A stretch of 64,000 nt of DNA from JAXMAO01 sp046350375. GTDB taxonomy: Bacteria; Planctomycetota; Phycisphaerae; UBA1845; UTPLA1. The stretch is taken from assembly GCA_046350375.1 (NCBI GenBank), contig JAXMAO010000007.1:62001-126000 (forward strand). The letters are read 5' to 3'. Each line of letters begins with the position of its first letter. Positions within the stretch are counted from its first letter, which is position 1. Shown here in pieces: positions 7,708-17,014 of the stretch. Under the pieces are notes generated by a model. The model did no database searches and had not been told where the DNA came from. It saw nothing but the letters and a program-made list of their open reading frames with translations. The translations under genes were made by a program, and so were the position numbers.

Positions 7708-10700
7708 ATGTCATCCGCCGCACCAGCTCGCTTCGCCCACCTCCACTGCCACACCCACTACAGCCTGCTCGACGGCGCCAACCGCATTCCCGACCTGGTC
7801 GCCGCCGCCAAACAGTTGCAGATGCCCGCACTGGCCATCACCGACCACGGAAACCTCTTCGGCGTCATCGAGTTCTTTCAGGCCGCCCGCAAGGCCGGCG
7901 TGAAGCCGGTGCTCGGCATGGAGGCGTATATCGCCCCCGGCGACCGCCGCGACCGCGACGCCCGCGGCATCAGCGATGCCAGCTATCACCTGCTGCTCTT
8001 GGCGCAGGACCTGGCCGGCTACCACAACCTGCTCAAGCTCAGCTCGATCGCCTATCGCGAAGGCTTCTACTATCGCCCGCGGATTGACCGCGAAACGCTC
8101 GCCGCCCACAACGCCGGACTGATCTGCACCAGCACCTGCCTGGGCGCCGAGATTCCGCAGGCGCTCTTGCGCGACGACCGGCGCGGCGCCGAGGAGATCG
8201 CCCGCTGGTACCTGTCGGTGTTCGGCGACCAGCGCTTCTTCATCGAGCTTCAGGACCACGGACTCGACGAGCAGCGCAAGATCAACCCCGAGCTGATCGA
8301 CCTGGCGCGCCGCCTGGGCGCCGGCCTGGTCGCCACCAACGACGTGCACTACCTCACACGCGACGACGTCGAGGCCCACGACGTGCTCTGCTGCATCTCG
8401 ACGGGCAAGCTGGTGACCGACGAAAACCGCCTCAAGTTCCCCTGCGGCGAGTTCTACCTCAAATCGCCGGCCGAGATGGCGCAGCGCTTCGCCCATCTGC
8501 CCGAGGCGCTCGACAATTCGCTGCGCATCGCCGAGCGCTGCAACGTCGAGCTCGACCTGACCCGCCGCTTCACCCCGGTCTATCGCCCGCCCGACTCGCG
8601 CACGCCCGAGGAATTCCTGCGCGCGTGCGTCCTGGCGGGCGCGGCCGAGCGCTACGGCCAGATCGACGACGAGCTGCGACAGCGCATCGACTACGAGCTC
8701 GACGTCATCCAGAGCAAGGGCTTCAGCAGCTATTTCCTGATCGTGTGGGATTTCGTCCGCCACGCTCGCGCGCTCGGAATTCCCTGCGCCGCGCGCGGCT
8801 CGGGCTGCTCGGCCGTCGTGACCTACTGCCTGCGCATCTCGCAGCCCGACCCGATGCGCTACGGGCTCTATTTCGAGCGGTTCATGGACCCCGACCGCGA
8901 CGAGATGCCCGACATCGACGTCGACATCTGCCAGGAAGGCCGCGAGGAAATCCTCCGCTACGTCCGCGAGAAGTACGGCCACGTTGCGCAGATCATCACC
9001 TTCGGCACGCTCAAGGCCCGCGCCGCCCTGCGCGATGTCTGCCGCGTGCTAGGCGTGCCCCTGGCGCGGGCCGACCAGATCGCCAAGCTCGTCCCCGAAC
9101 AGCTCAAAATGACGCTCGATCGCGCCCTCTCCATCGAGCCCGAGCTCAAGCGACTCTACGACCACGACGACGAAGTCCGCCGCGTCATCGACATTGCCAA
9201 GCGCCTCGAGGGGCTGGCGCGCCACGCCGGCGTCCACGCCGCCGGGGTCGTCGTCGCCGACCAGCCGCTCGATGAGCTGCTGCCGCTCTACAAGCCCAGC
9301 GACAGCGACCAGGTCATCACCCAGTTCGAAGGCACCACGGTCGAAAAGGTCGGCCTGCTGAAGATCGACTTCCTCGGCCTGCGCACGCTGACTGTCCTCG
9401 AGCGCGCCCGTCAGCTCGCCGAGCGCAACCACGGCGTCGCGATCGACCTCGAACGGCTCGACCTCGCCGACCCGCGCGTCTATGCCCTGTTCGCCCGCGG
9501 CGAGACGCGCGGCATCTTCCAGTTCGAGTCGGGCGGCATGCGCGATGTACTGATGCGCATGCGCCCCAACCGCATCGAAGACCTGATCGCCTCCAACGCC
9601 CTCTATCGCCCCGGGCCCATGGTCAACATCGACGCCTATATCGCCCGCAAGCACGGCGAATCGTGGCGCACGCCGCACCCGATCATGACCGAGGTCCTGG
9701 CCGAAACCTACGGCATTGTCGTCTACCAGGAGCAGGTCGCCCGGCTTGCCAATCGCCTCGGCAGCATCGAACGCAAGCGCGCCTTCCGCCTCGCCAAGGC
9801 CATCAGCAAGAAAAAGTCGGACATGATCGAGGCCGAACGCGAGCCCTTCGTCGCCGGCGCCGTGCAGAACGGCGTCAGGCGCGAGGTCGCCAACGAGATC
9901 TTCAACCAGATCCTGCCGTTCGGCGAATACGCCTTCAACAAGGCCCACTCCACCGGCTATGCCCTGGTCGCCTTCCAGACGGCCTACATGAAGGCCTACT
10001 ACCCGCACGAGTTCATGGCCGCCCTGCTCACGTTCGAAATGGGCGACACCGACAAGGTCGTCGAATACATCGAGGAGTGCCGCCGCATCGGCATCGACGT
10101 CCGCCCGCCCGACGTGAATTCCTCCGACGCCGACTTCACCATCGTCCGCGAGACCCGCGGCCCGGCCCCGCGGACCTTCCTGCGCTTCGGCCTGGCCGCC
10201 ATCAAGGGCGTCGGCCACAAGGCCGTCACGGCGATCCAGCAGGCCCGCGCCAGCGGCGGCCCGTTCGCCAGCCTGTTCGATTTCTGCGAGCGCGTCGACC
10301 TCACCGTCGTCAACCGCTCGGTCGTCGAGGCGCTCATCAAGGCCGGCGCCTTCGACACGACCGGCGCCATGCGCCGCTCGCTGTTCGACGGGCTCGAAGG
10401 CGCCCTCCGCGCCGGGGCCGAGGCGCAGCGCGATCGCCGCACCGGGCAGATGTCGCTCTTCGGCGCCGCGCCGCCGCCGGCCGGATCGCCGCCGCGCCTC
10501 GCGACCCACGAGTGGACCGACGCCGAAATGCTCGCCTACGAGAAGGCCGTCCTGGGCTTCTACGTCACCCGCCACCCGCTCACGCAGCACGCCGAGCTGC
10601 TCGCCACGTTCGCGTCGTGCACCTGCGCCCAGGCCAAGTCGCTGGCCGACGGCGAAGAGGTCATCCTCGGCGGCGCCATCAGCCGCGTGCGCTACAACGT

Positions 10701-11265
10701 CACCAAGGTCGGCAAGAATGCCGGCTCGAAGCTCGCCATCCTCATGTTCGAAGACCTGTCCGGCGCGCTCGAGGCCGTGCTGTTCGCCGAGACGCTTGAA
10801 AAGTTCCGCGCCCAGATCGCCCCCGATCGCCTGCTGTTCCTGCGCGGCCGAATCGACGCCCGCCGCGAAGAGCCGTCGTTGCGCGTCAGCGATGTTGTCG
10901 CGCTCGAAACCGCCGCCACGCGCCTGGCCTCCGGCGTGCTGGCCCGCTGCCCGGCCCAGGCGCTCTCGCGCGACGCTTTGCTGCGCCTTCGCGACGCCTG
11001 CCTCGCCCACCGCGGCGACCGGCCGCTCTTCCTGGAAATCGTCACCGACGACGGCCTTTCCGCCACGCTCCGCTGCGACAGCGATCTCGCCGTCACGCCT
11101 GGCGACGCCTTCGTTGCCGCGGTCGAGCAGATTCTCGGCGCCGGCTCGGTCCACATCCTCGGCAACCGCCGGCCGAGCGCCGCCCCGCGCAGCCAGCCCG
11201 CCGTGCCCGAGCGCCCCGCCGCCTCGGAAGAAGCCGAGTCGGAACTGGAAGAGAGCGCGGCCTGA
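7708..11265 (+). CDS. dnaE: DNA polymerase III alpha subunit
   Basis: This is the replicative polymerase catalytic subunit, 1185 residues, close to the usual 1160 for DnaE1. The N-terminal PHP domain begins with HLHCHTHYSLLDG. The C-family palm carries the catalytic aspartates in MPDIDVDIC at about residues 400-408. The fingers and tandem helix-hairpin-helix region follow (FGEYAFNKAHSTGYA; IKGVGHKAV near residue 835). An OB-fold is at the C-terminus (VILGGAISRVRYN). A PHP with most metal-binding histidines intact may contribute proofreading, which is inference. The start ATG is followed directly by the conserved PHP motif, and GGAG lies about 12 bases upstream. trxA follows with its own promoter. 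Confidence 0.97.
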   Translation: MSSAAPARFAHLHCHTHYSLLDGANRIPDLVAAAKQLQMPALAITDHGNLFGVIEFFQAARKAGVKPVLGMEAYIAPGDRRDRDARGISDASYHLLLLAQDLAGYHNLLKLSSIAYREGFYYRPRIDRETLAAHNAGLICTSTCLGAEIPQALLRDDRRGAEEIARWYLSVFGDQRFFIELQDHGLDEQRKINPELIDLARRLGAGLVATNDVHYLTRDDVEAHDVLCCISTGKLVTDENRLKFPCGEFYLKSPAEMAQRFAHLPEALDNSLRIAERCNVELDLTRRFTPVYRPPDSRTPEEFLRACVLAGAAERYGQIDDELRQRIDYELDVIQSKGFSSYFLIVWDFVRHARALGIPCAARGSGCSAVVTYCLRISQPDPMRYGLYFERFMDPDRDEMPDIDVDICQEGREEILRYVREKYGHVAQIITFGTLKARAALRDVCRVLGVPLARADQIAKLVPEQLKMTLDRALSIEPELKRLYDHDDEVRRVIDIAKRLEGLARHAGVHAAGVVVADQPLDELLPLYKPSDSDQVITQFEGTTVEKVGLLKIDFLGLRTLTVLERARQLAERNHGVAIDLERLDLADPRVYALFARGETRGIFQFESGGMRDVLMRMRPNRIEDLIASNALYRPGPMVNIDAYIARKHGESWRTPHPIMTEVLAETYGIVVYQEQVARLANRLGSIERKRAFRLAKAISKKKSDMIEAEREPFVAGAVQNGVRREVANEIFNQILPFGEYAFNKAHSTGYALVAFQTAYMKAYYPHEFMAALLTFEMGDTDKVVEYIEECRRIGIDVRPPDVNSSDADFTIVRETRGPAPRTFLRFGLAAIKGVGHKAVTAIQQARASGGPFASLFDFCERVDLTVVNRSVVEALIKAGAFDTTGAMRRSLFDGLEGALRAGAEAQRDRRTGQMSLFGAAPPPAGSPPRLATHEWTDAEMLAYEKAVLGFYVTRHPLTQHAELLATFASCTCAQAKSLADGEEVILGGAISRVRYNVTKVGKNAGSKLAILMFEDLSGALEAVLFAETLEKFRAQIAPDRLLFLRGRIDARREEPSLRVSDVVALETAATRLASGVLARCPAQALSRDALLRLRDACLAHRGDRPLFLEIVTDDGLSATLRCDSDLAVTPGDAFVAAVEQILGAGSVHILGNRRPSAAPRSQPAVPERPAASEEAESELEESAA

Positions 11266-11324
11266 CCCGTGTCGCGCCGCAGCGGCGCTGCGCTCGGCGA
11301 GCCGACGCAGCCTGCGCCCACGGT

Positions 11325-11352
11325 TTGACTTCGTCGCAACGCCTTCTAGAAT
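11325..11352 (+). promoter_or_regulatory. Promoter of trxA
   Basis: TTGACT (11325-11330), a 16-base spacer and TAGAAT (11347-11352) sit in the short gap between dnaE and trxA. The predicted transcript start lies about 45 bases before the trxA ATG, which has AAGGAGA as a strong ribosome site. Confidence 0.65.
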
Positions 11353-11406
11353 CTGACCTGCGACGGGCCACCCGAATCGGGCCACCGATCGCCAAGGAGA
11401 TCTCTC

Positions 11407-11748
11407 ATGGCCGGAGCGGATACGCTCACCCTCACCGACGCCGACTTTGAAACGCAGGTTCTCAAATCTGACATGCCCGTGCTGGTCGACTTCTGGGCCG
11501 ACTGGTGCTCGCCGTGCCGCGCCCTCGGCCCCACCATCGACGAACTCGCCTCCGAATATCGCGGCCGCGCCCGCGTCGGCAAGGTCGATACAGATGCCAA
11601 CCAGTCCACCGCCATCAAGTATGGCGTCCAGAACATTCCGACCATCATGCTCTTCCGCGGCGGCCAGATGGTGAAGCGCTGGATCGGCGTCACCCCCAAG
11701 AAGGAATTCAAGTCCGCGTTGGATGAGGCCCTCGGCGTCCCGCGCTAG
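11407..11748 (+). CDS. trxA: Thioredoxin with CSPC active site
   Basis: This 113-residue protein reduces disulfides in cytoplasmic partners and is recycled by thioredoxin reductase. The fold is complete: the strand PVLVDFWADW is followed by the redox centre C34-S-P-C37 and R-A-L-G-P. The cis-proline loop (VQNIPTIMLF) and the final helix are present. The dipeptide between the cysteines is Ser-Pro rather than the classical Gly-Pro, which can shift redox potential. An AAGGAGA ribosome site lies 8 bases before the ATG. A dedicated promoter precedes the gene, so it need not be cotranscribed with dnaE. Confidence 0.95.
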   Translation: MAGADTLTLTDADFETQVLKSDMPVLVDFWADWCSPCRALGPTIDELASEYRGRARVGKVDTDANQSTAIKYGVQNIPTIMLFRGGQMVKRWIGVTPKKEFKSALDEALGVPR

Positions 11749-11786
11749 CCCGGCCGCGCTGCCGCCCCGGCGCGCTGCGCTTCGTC

Positions 11787-12650
11787 ATGCCATCTCACCC
11801 GCAAGCGCTCGACGCGGTCGAATATGTCCTGATCGCGGTCGGCGTGGCCATCTGGCTGATCGGCGCCGTCCGCAGCCGCGGCCGGTGGCGATCGTTCCTG
11901 CACTTCGCGCCGTTTCCCCAGCATCGCTTCTCGGCGCTCGATGCCGTTGTCGCCTACTTCCTGCTCGTGTCGATCGGCACGCTGGCCGCATCCGCCTGGA
12001 TGACCGCTACCGCCCCGACCTCCGCGCCCGCCTCGGCGCCGTCCTCCGCTCCCGCGACCCTCGACCCGGCCGTCAGCGCCGCCGCAAACGTTGTCGCCGC
12101 CGCGGTCGCCAGCGCATTCATGATCGCCGTCGCCCGCGGCCGCGTCGCCGGCGGACTGCCCGCCTGGGGCCTGACGCGGCTGCCCGTCGCGCCCACTGCG
12201 GCGCGGGTCACGCTCGCCTACCTGGCAGTCTGGCCGGCTTGCGCCGGGCTGCTCCTGGCCGGTAAGTGGCTCATTCCGCGCCTCGCGCCCGGCTACGAGG
12301 TTCACGATCACCCCACGCTCGAACTTCTCCGCCACGCCTCCGGCGGCGCCCTGCCGCTGCTGGTTATCTCGGCCGTGCTCGCCGCGCCGATCTCGGAAGA
12401 ACTGCTCTTCCGCGGGCTCATTCTGAACCTGCTGCACCGCGCCACCGGCTCAGCCTGGTGGGCGATCGCGCTCAGCGGCTTGCTCTTCGGACTGGTTCAC
12501 GCACCGCAATGGGAAACCGTCGCCCCGCTGGCGTTCTTCGGCGTCGTGCTCGGCTACACCTATGCGCGGACGCGCTCGCTCACCTTCGCGGTGCTGCTGC
12601 ATGCGCTCTTCAACGCGCGAACCATCGCGTCGGCGCTGCTTCAGGGATGA
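11787..12650 (+). CDS. CPBP family intramembrane metalloprotease
   Basis: This 287-residue, highly hydrophobic protein has about seven to eight membrane segments. The ABI/CPBP (Rce1-like) signature is complete: EELLFRG near residue 203, FGLVHAP near residue 235 and HALFN near residue 271. These are the Glu-Glu-x3-Arg, His and His-x3-Asn motifs that form the zinc-dependent catalytic site within the membrane. Bacterial members are linked to peptide maturation, immunity to bacteriocins or protein sorting; the substrate here is unknown. It follows trxA by 38 bases. Its last ten bases overlap the convergent gene at 12641. Confidence 0.88.
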   Translation: MPSHPQALDAVEYVLIAVGVAIWLIGAVRSRGRWRSFLHFAPFPQHRFSALDAVVAYFLLVSIGTLAASAWMTATAPTSAPASAPSSAPATLDPAVSAAANVVAAAVASAFMIAVARGRVAGGLPAWGLTRLPVAPTAARVTLAYLAVWPACAGLLLAGKWLIPRLAPGYEVHDHPTLELLRHASGGALPLLVISAVLAAPISEELLFRGLILNLLHRATGSAWWAIALSGLLFGLVHAPQWETVAPLAFFGVVLGYTYARTRSLTFAVLLHALFNARTIASALLQG

Positions 12651-13240
12651 CCGTCGCAGGAATGCTCGGTCGAAATCGGGCCGGCCGCTTCCGGCCGCAG
12701 GCAGACCATCACGATGAGCTGCCGTGCGCCATCGTCCAGCGCTTCGACCCGCGTGCAGAGTTTCTCGATCGGCCGCCCGCCGCCAGAGCACAGCCACTCA
12801 TCCACCGCGTCGCCCAGCTCCGCCAGCCCGGCCGGTGTCATTGCGCCGTGAAAGATTCGAAATCGCCCGGCCCGCGGCTCTTCCGCGTCGCAGGCCCCGC
12901 CCGGCGCCGCGTCCGCGGTCGCCTCGGCCACTGCGGCATTGCTGTCCGCGGTCTCGACCGATTCGCTCGCCGCGGTTTGCGATTCGCCGGTCGGCGCGGC
13001 CTCTGCACTGCTCGCAGTCGCGGTCACTGAACCGGCCGGCGCCTCGTCGCGCTCGTCGGTCGTCGCCTGGGCCGCCGCGTCGCGCGCCGACCGCGCCGCC
13101 GCATACTCGCTGCGCAGCGCGTTCACGCACGCCACGCACAGCAACTGCCCGTGGACCAGTCCGGCAGCGCGGGCGCGGATCTCGTCGGCGGTGATTCCGC
13201 CGCCGCACTTGTCGCAGTTTCGAATGTGAACCCCCGCCAT
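12641..13240 (-). CDS. Zinc-ribbon-like hypothetical protein
   Basis: This 199-residue protein has an N-terminal zinc-binding knuckle pair, C-D-K-C at residues 9-12 and C-V-A-C at about 35-38, so a small zinc ribbon or TRASH/LIM-like finger is likely. A long alanine/threonine/glutamate-rich linker follows (about residues 45-120). The C-terminal domain of about 75 residues contains FRIFHGAMTPAGL. The family is not recognised. It is the last gene of a minus-strand run (receiver, GGDEF, ychF, rimO, FHA-like), so cotranscription with the FHA-like gene is possible. GGAGC lies about 7 bases upstream of the ATG. The unusual composition of the linker is consistent with disorder. Confidence 0.6.
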   Translation of the reverse strand: MAGVHIRNCDKCGGGITADEIRARAAGLVHGQLLCVACVNALRSEYAAARSARDAAAQATTDERDEAPAGSVTATASSAEAAPTGESQTAASESVETADSNAAVAEATADAAPGGACDAEEPRAGRFRIFHGAMTPAGLAELGDAVDEWLCSGGGRPIEKLCTRVEALDDGARQLIVMVCLRPEAAGPISTEHSCDGHP

Positions 13241-13382
13241 GCCGGTTGCTCCGCGCTGCCTGCCCGCATTCTAGTGTCGGCGCGTTGCCGCCCGCTGTTG
13301 CCCTTCATCCGCCGGGCGCGAAATATCGGCCGCCCGCCGCCCGAAAAAAGCCCCGCCCGCCCAGTTGGCCGCCCCCGGGCCG

Positions 13383-14318
13383 CTAGCGCCACGGCCCGAG
13401 CGGCTCCAGAATCGTCAGCCCCGCCGCCATCACCAGCAGCGCCACGCCGCACATGACCACCGCCACACCGATCCGCGTCGGCACCAGCAGCGAAATACCG
13501 CCCGCCGCAACACCCAGCGCCACCGCCAGAAGCGGCTGCGCCCCGAACAGCTGCGCCGCGCCCGCCAGCACCAGCACCCCCACCACGCCCCAGTTCCACC
13601 CCGCGCGGCCCAGCCCGATGCGCCGCGCTGCGAACAGCACCGCGATCAGCGGAACCATCCGCACCGCCGACTCGATCGTCCACAGCCGATCGGCCCGCGA
13701 CAGCCGCGCCAGGTTGATGATCGCCGCAGCCGCGGTCAGCGCAACGGCCGCGAATCGCGCCACGCCAAACCGCATCCGCGCCAGCCGCGCCACCCGCCGG
13801 CCACCGTCGCCCACGCGCTGCAGCACCGGCCCGCGATCGGCCGGCGGCGCGATCACCGGCCGCTGCCCCAGCGCCCCGCCCCCCGGCCCAACCGGCTGAA
13901 TCGGGCCGATCAGGAACCGCAGCACGAACGCCCCGACCCGCAGCGCCTGCCCCGAGCGCAGCCGCGCGGTCGGCGTCGCCGGCACGCCCGGCTGGCTTTC
14001 ATCGCCATAGACATCGAGCTCGCCACCCGCTTGCAGCGCGACGCGACAATGCAGCCACGCCACGCTCGGGTCGGGCAGATACAGCCAGTTGCCCAGGCGC
14101 GAGCCGATGCCCAGCCGTTCGCCGACCGGAATGAGCACCACCTCGCCGCGACGGTCCGGCCCCTCGACCACCGTCAGGTAGCCGCGCCGCCGGGCGCTCT
14201 CGTCCGGCAGGTCGAGCGCCAGCTCAATATTACAATGCGGGCAGCGAATGGTTTCAATAATGTCCGTGCGGGCGCACTCGATCGGCCGACCGCAGACACA
14301 GTGAAGGATTTCCGCCAT
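13383..14318 (-). CDS. Zinc-ribbon, FHA-like and multi-pass membrane protein
   Basis: The 311 residues fall into three parts. An N-terminal double CxxC (C7/C9 region and C-P-H-C near residue 26) suggests a small zinc ribbon. Residues about 45-140 resemble an FHA domain: GERLGIGSRLGNWLYLPDPSVAWLHCR carries the Gly-x-x and Ser-x-x-His pattern used for phosphothreonine binding. From about residue 185 there are four hydrophobic helices. The likely role is sensing phosphorylated partners at the membrane, which is inference. It lies about 100 bases after the rimO stop on the same strand. Confidence 0.6.
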   Translation of the reverse strand: MAEILHCVCGRPIECARTDIIETIRCPHCNIELALDLPDESARRRGYLTVVEGPDRRGEVVLIPVGERLGIGSRLGNWLYLPDPSVAWLHCRVALQAGGELDVYGDESQPGVPATPTARLRSGQALRVGAFVLRFLIGPIQPVGPGGGALGQRPVIAPPADRGPVLQRVGDGGRRVARLARMRFGVARFAAVALTAAAAIINLARLSRADRLWTIESAVRMVPLIAVLFAARRIGLGRAGWNWGVVGVLVLAGAAQLFGAQPLLAVALGVAAGGISLLVPTRIGVAVVMCGVALLVMAAGLTILEPLGPWR

Positions 14319-14417
14319 CGACGCCCGCCGCCGCGCTGCCGCGCGGGCCGCATCTTAGCCGGACGCACCGCGATCGGCTGCGCCGCCCCCGCCGCGCCGC
14401 TCTCCCCGGCGCGCCGT

Positions 14418-15815
14418 TCAGCGCAGAACCGGCAGCGCCTGCCGCGCCGGCCGCGCCAGCACGTCATACCCGCGGCTGCCCGTCCCGCGCACGCGCACGA
14501 ACTCGCCCGGGTCGAATTCGCCCCCCTCCACGTGCGTCACGCTGTCGATGTCCGGCGCCTGCCCCGCGTGCCGCGCCGGATAGACCCCGTCGCGCCCGAA
14601 CCCGTCGATGACCACCTCAAACGTCTGTCCGCGCCGCGCCGCCGCCTTCGCGTACGCGACCGCGCGCTGCGACTCCATCAGCGCCGCCACGCGGGCCTGC
14701 TTCTCCCGCTCCGGCAGTTGCCGCTTCATGCGACCCGCCGGCGTGCCCGGCTCGCTCGAAAACGCAAACGCCCCCACCATGTCGAACTGCTGCTCTCCCA
14801 CAAACGCCAGCAGGTCGTCGAACTCGGTCGCCGTCTCGCCTGGAAATCCGACGATGAACGTCGTGCGAATCGTCACCTCCGGCATCGCCCGCCGCAGATC
14901 GCCCAGCAGCCGCTCTGTCGCCGCCCGGTCGATCCGCCGGTGCATGGCCTTGAGCACTCGATCGTGGCTGTGCTGCAGCGGAATGTCGACGTACTTCACC
15001 ACCCGCTCACACCCCGCGATCGCCTCAATCAGCCCCGCGTCCACTTCCGTCGGATAGACATACATCAGCCGCAGCCAGCGCAGCCCTTCCAGCCGGTCGA
15101 GCCGCCGCAGCAGCGATGCCAGTCCGCCGGCCGCACCGCGGTCGCGACCATAGCTGGTCGTGTCCTGCCCGATCAGCAGCAGCTCGCTGGCGCCGTCGGC
15201 GATCAGCTCGCGGGCCTCGGCCTCGATCTCGTCCGGCGATTTCGAGTGCATCGGCCCGCGAATCGACGGAATCGTGCAGAAGGTGCACTTCTGGTCGCAC
15301 CCCTCGCTGATCCGCAGATAGGCATAGTGCCGCGGCGTGAGCCGCAGCCGGGCGCGGTCCGACCAGGCGCCGTCCTGCATCGGGTGATAGTCGCCCAGGT
15401 GAAGCACTGGCAGTGCCGCCGCGCGACCCGCGCCCGCGCGCCCGCCGCGCCGCACCGGCCGCTTCGCAAGCACGGCCTCCACCACGTCGGCCCGGTTGTT
15501 CACCCCCACCAGCGCGTCGATCTCGGGCACGGCGTCGACCAGCCCCTGCCCGTCGCGCTGCGCCAGACAGCCGGCCACCACCAGCCGCCGCAGCGACCCG
15601 CGCCGCTTCTGATCGGCCGCGTCGCGCAGAATGTCCAGCGCCTCGTCGCGCGACGCCGACAGAAACCCGCACGTGTTCACGACCATCACGTCGGCCGGCA
15701 GACCCGGTGCGACCACGGCGCAGCCCGCCTCGGCCAACAGTCCGAGCATCTTCTCGGAGTCGACCAGGTTCTTCGGGCAGCCCAGCGATACGAACGAAAC
15801 CCGCGGTCCCGGCAT
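14418..15815 (-). CDS. rimO: Ribosomal protein S12 methylthiotransferase RimO
   Basis: This radical SAM enzyme adds a methylthio group to an aspartate of ribosomal protein S12. Its 465 residues match the family layout. The UPF0004 domain has its three cluster cysteines in SLGCPKN, VNTCGFL and AGCLAQR. The radical SAM domain contains C-D-Q-K-C-T-F-C near residues 172-179 and RTTFIVGFPGET. A TRAM domain ends the protein. MiaB differs in the region around SLGCPKNLVDSE, which here is the RimO form. It follows ychF on the same strand with a gap of about 60 bases, so the two translation-related genes may be cotranscribed. Confidence 0.93.
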   Translation of the reverse strand: MPGPRVSFVSLGCPKNLVDSEKMLGLLAEAGCAVVAPGLPADVMVVNTCGFLSASRDEALDILRDAADQKRRGSLRRLVVAGCLAQRDGQGLVDAVPEIDALVGVNNRADVVEAVLAKRPVRRGGRAGAGRAAALPVLHLGDYHPMQDGAWSDRARLRLTPRHYAYLRISEGCDQKCTFCTIPSIRGPMHSKSPDEIEAEARELIADGASELLLIGQDTTSYGRDRGAAGGLASLLRRLDRLEGLRWLRLMYVYPTEVDAGLIEAIAGCERVVKYVDIPLQHSHDRVLKAMHRRIDRAATERLLGDLRRAMPEVTIRTTFIVGFPGETATEFDDLLAFVGEQQFDMVGAFAFSSEPGTPAGRMKRQLPEREKQARVAALMESQRAVAYAKAAARRGQTFEVVIDGFGRDGVYPARHAGQAPDIDSVTHVEGGEFDPGEFVRVRGTGSRGYDVLARPARQALPVLR

Positions 15816-15877
15816 GGAGCGATTGTACCCGCCGCCGCCGCGTCCGTCCTTCCCGGCCGCCGCGACGCCGCTGCATG

Positions 15878-16942
15878 CTACACGTTGAATCGAAACAGGA
15901 TCACATCCCCGTCGGACACGACGTAGGTCTTGCCCTCGAGCCGCACCTTTCCGGCCGACTTCGCCCCCTTCATGTCGCCCGCCGCCTGCAAGTCGGCAAA
16001 CGCCACCGTCTCGGCCCGGATGAACCCACGCGCAATGTCGCTGTGGATCTTCCCGGCCGCCTCGACGGCCGACATTCCCTTGCGAATCGTCCAGGCCCGC
16101 ACTTCCTCCGGCCCGGCCGTGAGAAACGAAATCAGCCCCGCCGCCTCGTAGCAGGCTCGTATCAGCCGATGCCGCGCCGGCTCGCTCAGGCCGAGGTCGG
16201 CCAGGAAGCTCGCCCGATCGCCCGGCGCGAGCTGCGCGATCTCCGACTCGATCTCCGCCGACAGCGCCGTCACCGCCCGCGCCGTCGGATGGGCAAACGG
16301 CGGCGGATTGCGAATCGCCTGCTCGCCCACGTTCACCACCGCCAGCAGCGGCTTGTGCGTCAGGAAGCCGAAGCTCGAGGTGATCTTCGACTCCTCCTCG
16401 TTGTGCACCGCCTCGCTCACCGGCTTGTCGCCTTCGAGGCAGGCCCGGATCCGCTGCATCAGCGCCAGCTCGCGCTTCTCGGCGTCCTGCGTCTTGGTCG
16501 GCTTCGAGACCGCCTTCTCCAGTTTGGAGATGCGATTGGTCACCTGCTCCAGGTCGGCGAACATCAGCTCGGTGTGCAGCTCGTCCAGGTCGGCCTGCGG
16601 CGCGATGCGGTCGCGATACGCCGGCACGCCGGCCGACTCAAATGCCCGCACCACCGCCACCAGCCCGTCGCACGTTCGCAGCTCGCCCATGCAGCGCCGG
16701 AACTCGGCCTGCCCGTGCGGGTCCGACAACGAGATGCCCGGCACGTCGACAAACTCGAGCGTCGCCTCGGTGTACTTCGCCGGCTTGTAAAGGCTCGCCA
16801 GAAAATCCAGCCGCGGGTCGGGCACTTTCACCGTCGCGCGGCGCTCGAGCCCGGCGCTGGCCGGGTCGGGCGCCTGCCCGGTGATCGCACAGAAGAGAGT
16901 AGACTTGCCCGACATCGGCGGGCCGATGAGCGCGAATCGCAT
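15878..16942 (-). CDS. ychF: Ribosome-associated ATPase YchF (Obg-like)
   Basis: YchF/OLA1 proteins bind the ribosome and prefer ATP over GTP. This 354-residue protein has the full domain order: G domain, helical/coiled-coil insertion at about 125-200 and a C-terminal TGS domain ending in SDGDVILFRFNV. The specificity motif reads NVGE rather than N-K-x-D, as expected for ATP binding. The Walker A reads G-P-P-M-S-G-K-S-T, whereas most family members have G-L-P-N-V-G-K-S-T. The invariant Gly-Lys-Ser-Thr is kept, so activity is plausible. It lies between a diguanylate cyclase gene and rimO, all on the minus strand. Confidence 0.92.
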   Translation of the reverse strand: MRFALIGPPMSGKSTLFCAITGQAPDPASAGLERRATVKVPDPRLDFLASLYKPAKYTEATLEFVDVPGISLSDPHGQAEFRRCMGELRTCDGLVAVVRAFESAGVPAYRDRIAPQADLDELHTELMFADLEQVTNRISKLEKAVSKPTKTQDAEKRELALMQRIRACLEGDKPVSEAVHNEEESKITSSFGFLTHKPLLAVVNVGEQAIRNPPPFAHPTARAVTALSAEIESEIAQLAPGDRASFLADLGLSEPARHRLIRACYEAAGLISFLTAGPEEVRAWTIRKGMSAVEAAGKIHSDIARGFIRAETVAFADLQAAGDMKGAKSAGKVRLEGKTYVVSDGDVILFRFNV

Positions 16943-17014
16943 AGTGTGTCCCGTTCTTCGAAGCTGGAGGGCGATTCTAGGAGGGCGCCGACGCGCTGTC
17001 GACGTGGTCGGCCG

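Noticed and set aside
9049..11385. Open frame of 778 codons on the minus strand inside dnaE
   Set aside because: It is fully antisense to dnaE, lacks a ribosome site and family similarity, and has the composition expected of a shadow frame.
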